From: an uncultured Clostridia bacterium
GTDB lineage: Bacteria; Bacillota; Clostridia; TANB77; CAG-508
Assembly (NCBI GenBank): GCA_934154445.1
Contig: CAKPGC010000011.1
Location: 1 to 52,465, forward strand
Reading direction: 5' to 3'
DNA: 52,465 bases
Of this stretch, positions 44,293-50,614 are shown piece by piece (the stretch's first letter is position 1; every line of letters starts with the position of its first letter). Made by a program: the position numbers and the translations under genes. The notes beneath the pieces are model-generated. The model saw only the letters and a program-made list of their open reading frames with translations, was not told the origin of the DNA and made no database searches.

Positions 44293-45204
44293 TTATAATT
44301 CTAATATTTTTTCAGGATCTATTGTCCTTTCAGAAATTCTTATTTCAAAATGCAAATGTGGACCTGTTGAATTTCCTGTTGACCCCACCTCAGCTATTTC
44401 TTGTCCTTGTGTTATTATATCTCCCTGTTTTACATAGAGACTATTACAATGTGCGTAAATAATGCTTACTTCTCCAATTTGTATTTTTAAATGTTTTCCA
44501 TAATCCCCTTCTTCAGAAGCTAGTACAACTTCACCTGGTGTTGAAGCTATTATTTTTGTTCCCAGATTGGCAGCTATATCTACTCCAGTATGATTAGTTG
44601 GAACTGTTACTGTTGTTGGATTTCTCAATCCATATTTTGAACTTATTGTACCTTGTACTGGTTTTATAAATGTAGTAGTAGCTTTTATATTTGCTATATC
44701 TTGCTCTTCTTGTGATAATTCAACTGTATTTACACTTTCCTGTAATGCTTGATTAGCATTACTTTCTTCATCTTTTTTTTCATTATCTGTTACTTCATTA
44801 GTATTCTCATCCGCACCTCCAATTGCGTTTTCATTAGTATTTTCATTTACATTTTCTATAATCCCTTCATTATTTTGTTTGAAATCATTTATTACTTTTT
44901 CTACTTTTTGTTTTATATCTTCATATATTTGTACAAAATTCATATCATAAGACAATATTTCATTTGTTTTTTTTAAGAACTCTTCCGAAAATATATAATT
45001 ATTATTTTGAACTATATATATACCAAAATATATTAATAAACATACTATTATTTGCATAACCATTTTCTTTAGTAACTTCACATCTTTTTTATTTTCACTA
45101 TTTACCGTTACAGTAGCTGTTTTCCTTTGTACTCCTTCTTGCCTTCTTGCATATATCTCTTCTGCTCTTTTTATTTTTTCCTCTACAGACATTGTCCTTT
45201 CCAT
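44293..45204 (-). CDS. M23 peptidase, SpoIVFA-like
   Basis: The 303-aa protein has a cytosolic N-terminus with a coiled region (EEKIKRAEEIYARRQEG), one TM helix (about 47-65), an Asn/Glu-rich low-complexity linker, and a C-terminal LytM/M23 domain with HTGVDIA, YAHCNSLYV and HLHFEI. The zinc ligands H..D and HxH look intact, unlike many degenerate SpoIVFA proteins. It lies 13 bases before the M50 gene, the arrangement of spoIVFA-spoIVFB. Confidence 0.85.
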   Translation of the reverse strand: MERTMSVEEKIKRAEEIYARRQEGVQRKTATVTVNSENKKDVKLLKKMVMQIIVCLLIYFGIYIVQNNNYIFSEEFLKKTNEILSYDMNFVQIYEDIKQKVEKVINDFKQNNEGIIENVNENTNENAIGGADENTNEVTDNEKKDEESNANQALQESVNTVELSQEEQDIANIKATTTFIKPVQGTISSKYGLRNPTTVTVPTNHTGVDIAANLGTKIIASTPGEVVLASEEGDYGKHLKIQIGEVSIIYAHCNSLYVKQGDIITQGQEIAEVGSTGNSTGPHLHFEIRISERTIDPEKILEL

Positions 45205-45272
45205 TTTTTCACCTCTTCCTTGGTTTCTTTATAAACTATATGAATAGTGTTTTATTTTTATGAATAAAAAAA

Positions 45273-45330
45273 GTCATCAAAAAAGAGCATCCCTTCTGAC
45301 ATCTGTCAGTTGGAACGCCCTTTGGGACAG
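45273..45330. repeat. Two diverged palindromes related to the 31-bp family
   Basis: GTCATC...CTGAC (45273-45300) and CTGTCAG...GGGACAG (45303-45330) lie side by side after the small TM protein gene. The second keeps the GGAACGCCCTTT-like centre of the family. Assignment is tentative. Confidence 0.45.
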
Positions 45331-45332
45331 CC

Positions 45333-45671
45333 TTAAAATATTATTACCAATGTTTGTACCACACTTACTATTGTTATTACTAATGCATATTTTTTTAACT
45401 TTTTATATTTTTCCGATTCTTTCTTATGGATTTTTTTCTTATCATTACTTTCTATTTTCGAAACATAATTATTTACAAGCATTTCTGCTTCTCTTAATAT
45501 ATATTCTTTATCCCTTTTAACATTTTCGTTACCTATTTGATTTTTATTTTGTTCTATTTTTTGGAGTTTCCTCACTTTTTTATTATTTTTTAATACAATT
45601 ATTGCTTCATCAACAATATTTGATGGCAAATTTTTTAAAACCACCATATTTTTTAATTTACTTGACTCCAT
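45333..45671 (-). CDS. Small tail-anchored protein, unknown
   Basis: The 112-aa protein starts at ATG 45671 after AAGGAGGT; an upstream in-frame ATG has no ribosome site. It is lysine-rich, with VVLKNLPSNIVDEAIIVLKNN near the start and a single C-terminal hydrophobic helix (YALVITIVSVVQTLVIIF), so it may be tail-anchored. I do not recognise the family. It lies upstream of the M23/M50 pair. Confidence 0.65.
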   Translation of the reverse strand: MESSKLKNMVVLKNLPSNIVDEAIIVLKNNKKVRKLQKIEQNKNQIGNENVKRDKEYILREAEMLVNNYVSKIESNDKKKIHKKESEKYKKLKKYALVITIVSVVQTLVIIF

Positions 45672-45729
45672 TTGTACCTCCTTAAGATATGTATTTATTA
45701 TATTTTTTCCATATTTTTCAAAGTTATAC

Positions 45730-45754
45730 AAAAAAATGCCCCATAAGGGACATT
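45730..45754 (-). terminator. Terminator of the TVP38-type gene
   Basis: AATGCCCC pairs with GGG(A)CATT around a short loop, followed by seven T on the minus strand. Confidence 0.65.
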
Positions 45755-45761
45755 AATTATA

Positions 45762-46487
45762 TTAAATATCTTTCATTGATTTTATTACATTTTCTGTTAC
45801 TTTATTTCTATCTAATTTATTTACTATAAATATAACTATAAATGTTATTAAAAAAGTTATCACATAAGCTAATATTCCCGCTTTCCACTTTCCTTCTAAT
45901 ATATTAGCACCTGCTATTGTTGATGATATTATTGATGGAAATCTTAGCAGTGTTGATATTAAAATAAATCTTGACGATTTTATTGGCAATAATCCTCCAA
46001 TATACACCAACATATCTTTCGGTGTTCCCGGTATTAAAAATAAAACAATCATTACAAATTCTATTTTCTTCTCATCTTTAAATAATTTACTATTTTCAAG
46101 TTTGTTTACTTTTTCTTTTGGAAAAAATTCATATATAAAGTCTCTTCCAAATTTTTTTACTAATAAATATATTATGCATGTTACTATAAAGACTGATATC
46201 ATTAGAAATATTGTTCCCCACACCGGTCCAAAACACATTCCTGCCAAGATTTCTATAGGCTCCCCTGGTAAAATTGCTAATACTACTTGTGCTAATTCTA
46301 ACCCAAATAATATTAATACTCCAATTATTCCAGATTGTGTTATTTTTTCTTTAAATTGAACCTGTCCTTGTGGTGTATTTATTTCCCTCATTATTGGAAT
46401 CATATATATTGTTGAAATTATTAGTATAGCTATTATTAAAATAAACGCCATAAGTTTGATTATTTTTGCTATTTTAATTTTTTTCAT
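45762..46487 (-). CDS. TVP38/TMEM64 family membrane protein
   Basis: The 241-aa protein has about six TM helices and the VTT/SNARE-associated domain pattern: LAQVVLAILPGEPIEILAG, FGPVWGT, and LFLIPGTPKDMLVYIGGLLPI. Relatives act in lipid scrambling or membrane homeostasis; the role in bacteria is uncertain. It follows the SanA-like gene and is probably co-transcribed with it. Confidence 0.9.
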   Translation of the reverse strand: MKKIKIAKIIKLMAFILIIAILIISTIYMIPIMREINTPQGQVQFKEKITQSGIIGVLILFGLELAQVVLAILPGEPIEILAGMCFGPVWGTIFLMISVFIVTCIIYLLVKKFGRDFIYEFFPKEKVNKLENSKLFKDEKKIEFVMIVLFLIPGTPKDMLVYIGGLLPIKSSRFILISTLLRFPSIISSTIAGANILEGKWKAGILAYVITFLITFIVIFIVNKLDRNKVTENVIKSMKDI

Positions 46488-46521
46488 TTAATATTCCTCA
46501 ACTATTTTTATAATTTGATTA

Positions 46522-47172
46522 TTACTTATCATTTGTAATATCCCCATTACCACTTACAGGAATAGTCTCTCCTAGATATGTTGGCTCTGGTTTAAATATA
46601 CACTTTACAAAATCTTTATTTCTTGCAAGTATCTCCCTAAATTCTCTATAAGTAGCACCAGCATATTGCCTTGGATCTGCTCCAACTCCACGTGCCTCAA
46701 TTCCTAATTTGTTTGCTATATATAAAGCTCTGTACAAATGATATTTTTGTGTTACTATTATTATTTTTTTTGCCCCAAATATTTCTTTTGCTCTGTATAT
46801 ACTTTCATAAGAAGAAAATCCCGCATGGTCCATAAATATGTTTTCTGATGGTATTCCCTTTTCTATTGCGAATTGCTTCATTATATTTACCTCATCATAA
46901 TCTTGTTTTCCATGATCACCACTCATTATTATTTTTGATGATACATTATTATTATATAGTGAAATCGCTTGCAATAGTCTATCTTCTAGCATAGGGCTTG
47001 GTTTATCTCCCCATATTCCTGCTCCTAGTACTAAAATACAATCCACATTTTCTGTAATTTTTTCTTGTACTATTTGTTTTTTAGTTATAATTTTTACATA
47101 AAAATTGATTAGTAATATAACAGCTATTATAACTATTACTAATATGATTATATATTTTATTACTTTATTCAT
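46522..47172 (-). CDS. SanA/YdcF-like DUF218 protein
   Basis: The 216-aa protein has one N-terminal TM helix (about 6-27) and a DUF218 domain outside it: VDCILVLGAGIWGDKPSPML, IIMSGDHG, FMDHAGFSSYESIYRAKEIFG (in two parts), and TQKYHLYRALYIA. The family includes SanA, linked to envelope integrity; the biochemical activity is unknown. It is the first gene of the unit leading to the TVP38-type gene. Confidence 0.9.
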   Translation of the reverse strand: MNKVIKYIIILVIVIIAVILLINFYVKIITKKQIVQEKITENVDCILVLGAGIWGDKPSPMLEDRLLQAISLYNNNVSSKIIMSGDHGKQDYDEVNIMKQFAIEKGIPSENIFMDHAGFSSYESIYRAKEIFGAKKIIIVTQKYHLYRALYIANKLGIEARGVGADPRQYAGATYREFREILARNKDFVKCIFKPEPTYLGETIPVSGNGDITNDK

Positions 47173-47231
47173 ATTTACTTCCTTTTTTACATATTTTTAT
47201 ATAAGATATTGTAACACACTCTAAAAATTCA

Positions 47232-47261
47232 TTGACAAATAATTTAATTAGGGTGTATAAT
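47232..47261 (+). promoter_or_regulatory. Strong sigma-A promoter of a candidate small RNA
   Basis: Perfect TTGACA (47232-47237) and perfect TATAAT (47256-47261), spaced by 18 bases, on the opposite strand to the neighbouring genes. Confidence 0.75.
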
Positions 47262-47267
47262 ATAGAT

Positions 47268-47354
47268 AGAAAATGAGAACACAAATAATGTGTGTTACCC
47301 AATATAATTGAATTACACCACTAGCTCTGTGAAAGCGTATGTGGTGTATTTTTT
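47268..47354 (+). ncRNA. Candidate ~87-nt small RNA
   Basis: Between the consensus promoter and a strong terminator (TACACCAC at 47314 pairing with GTGGTGTA at 47341, then six T) there is no convincing gene. An upstream hairpin ACACA/TGTGT is also visible. A 12-codon frame beginning ATGAGAACAC has no ribosome site, so a leader peptide is less likely. I do not recognise a known family. Confidence 0.5.
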
Positions 47355-47533
47355 ATTGTTGCTTATTTGATAGTATTATGTATATAACACTTAATAAGGC
47401 AACGTTTATAGTTACATCTGCTTTTATCTCATTTCCTATGACAATATATTACAATATTTTTCTTTTAAAAACAAGCAAACATAGCAAAATTTTACAAATA
47501 ATTATTTTACTATATTTTTAGCAAAAAAAATAT

Positions 47534-47577
47534 AAAAAACGATAAAATGTTAGTGTATCAACATTTTATCGTTTTTT
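47534..47577. terminator. Terminator after the tRNA genes
   Basis: ACGATAAAATGTT pairs with AACATTTTATCGT, flanked by A and T runs on both sides. It ends the minus-strand tRNA unit. Confidence 0.85.
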
Positions 47578-47580
47578 TGA

Positions 47581-47654
47581 TGGAGGCGCCTATCGGAGTC
47601 GGACCGATCATCAGAGTTTTGCAGACTCGTGCCTTACCGCTTGGCTAAGGCGCC
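47581..47654 (-). tRNA. tRNA-Cys (GCA)
   Basis: On the minus strand the sequence folds as a cloverleaf: acceptor GGCGCCU/AGGCGCC, anticodon loop CTGCAAA (anticodon GCA), T stem ATCGG/CCGAT, and encoded CCA. The T loop reads TCCGACT, so position 55 is C instead of the near-universal U. It lies directly after tRNA-Gly. Confidence 0.93.
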
Positions 47655-47668
47655 ATAAAATCATTTTT

Positions 47669-47744
47669 TGGAGCGGGAAACGGGGCTCAAACCCGCGACC
47701 TCTGCCTTGGCAAGGCAGCGCTCTATCAACTGAGCTATTCCCGC
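47669..47744 (-). tRNA. tRNA-Gly (GCC)
   Basis: The cloverleaf on the minus strand has acceptor GCGGGAA/TTCCCGC, D arm with AGCTCAGTTGATAGAGC, anticodon loop TTGCCAA (GCC), T loop TTTGAGC and encoded CCA. It is the first tRNA of a two-gene unit with tRNA-Cys. Confidence 0.95.
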
Positions 47745-47779
47745 ATCTTCTTAGTTAATTATATTCAAAAGCAATTAAT

Positions 47780-47808
47780 ATGATACCAAAATTTATAAAT
47801 ATTGTCAA
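47780..47808 (-). promoter_or_regulatory. Promoter of the tRNA-Gly/tRNA-Cys unit
   Basis: Perfect TTGACA (47808-47803) and TATCAT (47785-47780) with 17-base spacing on the minus strand, about 30 bases before tRNA-Gly. Confidence 0.7.
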
Positions 47809-47858
47809 TAGTTTTTAGCTAATTACAACTAGTCTTACCTTAATTTTATATTTAAAAG

Positions 47859-47888
47859 GAGATTTGAAGTTTTAAAGCTTCAAATCTC
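47859..47888 (-). terminator. Terminator of topA
   Basis: GAGATTTGAAG pairs perfectly with CTTCAAATCTC around an A/T loop; the 3' T run on the minus strand is short. Confidence 0.65.
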
Positions 47889-47894
47889 ACTTTT

Positions 47895-49982
47895 TTATTT
47901 ATTTTTTTTATTAGTTTTCTTTTTCATAGACTTTTTTGTTGTACCTTTTTTAGAACTTTTTGATGTTTCTTTTTTTACCTCTTCTGCTTCTTCTGGATTC
48001 CATTTTTCCCCAGGCTTTGGCTTGTTCCATGAAATATAATCACAAGATTCCGGATTATTTTCACAAATATAATAATTTCTTTTTCTTTTTGTTTTTCTAA
48101 CTTGAACCGTTGCTCCACATTTTGGGCATGGAACATCAATTGTTTCTATAATCGTTTTTGTATTTTTACATTCTGGATAACCAGGACATGCTAAAAACTT
48201 TCCATATTTTCCAAACTTATATACCATCATCCTGCCACACTTTTCACATTGTACATCAGACACTTCATCAACTAATTGAACATGTTCTAATTCTTTTTCT
48301 GCTTTCTCTAGTTCTTTTTCAAATGGTCCATAGAATTCCCTAATTGTCTTTTTCCATTTTTCTTTTCCTTCTGCTATTTCGTCAAATTCATTTTCAATTT
48401 TAGCCGTGAATTCTACATCTATTATATCTGTAAAGTTCTCTATAAGAAGCTTATTAACTATTTTTCCTAGCTCTGTTGGCACCAATTGTTTTTGCTCTTT
48501 TTCTATATATCTTCTTTCTAGAATCGTTGTAATTGTTGGGGAATACGTACTTGGTCTTCCAATTCCTTTTTCCTCTAAAGCTTTTACCAAACTAGCTTCT
48601 GTATATCTTGAAGAAGGTTCTGTAAAACTTTGTTTTGGATCTATTTTAATTAATTTCACCTCTTGATTTTCTTGTAATTCTGGCAACATTCCTTCTGCTT
48701 GTTCTTCTTTTTCATCTGTTCCCTCTACATATAAAACCATAAAACCTTTAAACTTCAAATTTTGTCCATTTGCTTTAAAATCATATCTGTTTGCCTTTAT
48801 ATTAACTGCCATTGTATCATAAACTGCTGATTTCATCTGACTTGCTATAAATCTGTTATATATCAATTTATATAATTTATATTGATCTCTACTTAAATCA
48901 TCTTTTACACTATCTGGTTCAATATCAGAATATGTTGGTCTTATACCTTCATGTGCATCTTGAGCATCTTTACTGGTTTTATAATATCTATTTTCATAAT
49001 ACTCATTTCCATACGTCGAAACTATATGTGTTTTTGCAGCAGCTCTTGCTTCCTCTGATATTCTTGTAGAGTCTGTTCTCATATATGTAATTAAACCAAC
49101 AGTCCCTCTATCTGATATTTTTACACCTTCATATAACGTTTGAGCAACTTGCATTGTTTTCTTTAATGTAAATCCTAATTTTCTTGAAGCCTCCTGTTGC
49201 ATTGTACTTGTTGTAAATGGTGGTGCGGGATTTCTCTTTTTTTCTCCTTTTTTAATTTCTGAAACAATGTATTTTGCATTTTCTATACTCTTTAATATCT
49301 CATCTACTTGTTCTTTTGAATTAATCTCTTGCTTTTTTCCATCTTTTCCAAAAAATCTAGCTTCAAATTCCTTTTTAGAATTTTCATCTTTTAAATTGGC
49401 ATATATATTCCAATATTCTTGAGGAATGAATTTTTCTATTTCGTTTTCTCTATCAACTATTAGTTTTACTGCAACAGACTGTACCCTTCCTGCTGATAAT
49501 CCTCTTTTTACTTTTTTCCATAATAATGGACTTATTTTATAACCAACAATTCTGTCTAAAACTCTTCTTGCTTGTTGAGCGTCAACTGTATTCATATCAA
49601 TATTTCTTGGTTCTTTTATTGCTTTTTGTACTGCTGATTTTGTTATTTCATTAAAAGTAACTCTTGTTATTTTATCCTTGTCATTTTCTAATATTTTTGC
49701 TAGGTGCCATGCTATTGCTTCACCCTCACGGTCAGGGTCAGTCGCCAAATAAACTTTTTTTGCCTTTTTAGCATCTGTTTTTAAAGATTTTATTAAATCT
49801 CCTTTTCCTCTGATATTTATATATTCTGGTTCAAAATCATGTTCAATATCTACACCTAGTTTTGATTTAGGTAAATCTCTTACATGTCCCATTGAGGCTA
49901 CAACTTTTACATTTCCCCCTAGAAATTTTTTTATTGTATTCGCCTTTGCAGGTGATTCTACTATTATTAATTTATCAGCCAT
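47895..49982 (-). CDS. topA: DNA topoisomerase I
   Basis: This type IA topoisomerase relaxes negative supercoils. The 695 residues include the N-terminal Toprim domain (KLIIVESPAKANTIKKFLG, TDPDREGEAIAWH), the active-site tyrosine in GLITYMRTDSTRIS, and two C-terminal zinc ribbons (CEKCG...CPGYPEC; CPKCG...CDYISW). A tail of about 20 lysine/serine-rich residues follows. Length is normal for Firmicutes. The usual dprA neighbour is missing; upstream is a gene-free stretch with an IS remnant. Confidence 0.98.
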   Translation of the reverse strand: MADKLIIVESPAKANTIKKFLGGNVKVVASMGHVRDLPKSKLGVDIEHDFEPEYINIRGKGDLIKSLKTDAKKAKKVYLATDPDREGEAIAWHLAKILENDKDKITRVTFNEITKSAVQKAIKEPRNIDMNTVDAQQARRVLDRIVGYKISPLLWKKVKRGLSAGRVQSVAVKLIVDRENEIEKFIPQEYWNIYANLKDENSKKEFEARFFGKDGKKQEINSKEQVDEILKSIENAKYIVSEIKKGEKKRNPAPPFTTSTMQQEASRKLGFTLKKTMQVAQTLYEGVKISDRGTVGLITYMRTDSTRISEEARAAAKTHIVSTYGNEYYENRYYKTSKDAQDAHEGIRPTYSDIEPDSVKDDLSRDQYKLYKLIYNRFIASQMKSAVYDTMAVNIKANRYDFKANGQNLKFKGFMVLYVEGTDEKEEQAEGMLPELQENQEVKLIKIDPKQSFTEPSSRYTEASLVKALEEKGIGRPSTYSPTITTILERRYIEKEQKQLVPTELGKIVNKLLIENFTDIIDVEFTAKIENEFDEIAEGKEKWKKTIREFYGPFEKELEKAEKELEHVQLVDEVSDVQCEKCGRMMVYKFGKYGKFLACPGYPECKNTKTIIETIDVPCPKCGATVQVRKTKRKRNYYICENNPESCDYISWNKPKPGEKWNPEEAEEVKKETSKSSKKGTTKKSMKKKTNKKNK

Positions 49983-50081
49983 AAATCCTCCTTAGCTTTT
50001 AGTTCTATTCTTTAGTATTCTAGACTACTTTTTAATATTTTGCAAGTTTTTTCAATAAAAAAAGAGAATTACTATTTCAAA

Positions 50082-50430
50082 GTGCACCCTTTGTCAAGGA
50101 CATTTATAAAAGCTGACTCTTTAAGAAGATAATTTCTGTATAATACAGGATTCATCTTTTTTAGTTCCATTGATATCTATTATTATAGATATCATCTTTA
50201 ATTTTTTCTTTTACATCATCAAATGCGGAGCATTTATCTTAATTTAACTAATCTTTCATGTGTCCAAAAATGATTCTCGAGGTGCATTATTCCAACAATT
50301 TCTACGCCTTGACATTGATTGCTCGATATTATATTTTTTAGTAATCTATAAAATTGTAGACTTGTATAATGTACTCCTTAATTCAAATGAATTTTTACAT
50401 TCTCATCTAATACTATATATTGATTTATTT
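50082..50430 (-). pseudogene. Decayed IS3-family transposase, C-terminal remnant
   Basis: Reading the minus strand across frames gives fragments of the IS3/IS150 catalytic domain: GVHYTSLQFYRLLK (the preceding HSDQ glutamine is now TAA), then YNIEQSMSRRRNCWNNAPRESF, and later YQWN and YRNYLLK. A T is missing in the ESFFGHMKD region, and stops occur between blocks. The end near 50082 (GTGCACCCTTTGTCAAGGAC) looks like an IS terminal repeat. The gene is inactive. The rest of 49983-50614 shows no gene. Confidence 0.8.
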
Positions 50431-50537
50431 GATGCACTTTTAACATATTTATTTTTTCTTAATTTTTTACTTCACCATCTGTAAAAGAATATTTCTCATA
50501 CAAAAACCTACTTTCTTTGTATTTATTATACACAAAA

Positions 50538-50590
50538 ATATACCCAATAGAAAGACACTCTTTTTTCTGTGTCCATTCCATTGGGTATAT
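50538..50590 (-). terminator. Terminator of the large M23 surface-protein gene
   Basis: ATATACCCAAT pairs with ATTGGGTATAT, with an inner GACAC/GTGTC stem, about 25 bases past the stop. Confidence 0.75.
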
Positions 50591-50614
50591 TATATACGTT
50601 CTGCCTCAATTATT

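Noticed and set aside
47339..47521. 60-codon plus-strand ORF after the small RNA
   Set aside because: It begins inside the terminator stem, has no ribosome site and shows A/T-driven hydrophobic composition.
50260..50484. 74-codon plus-strand ORF upstream of topA
   Set aside because: It is antisense to the IS3 transposase remnant, with no ribosome site.
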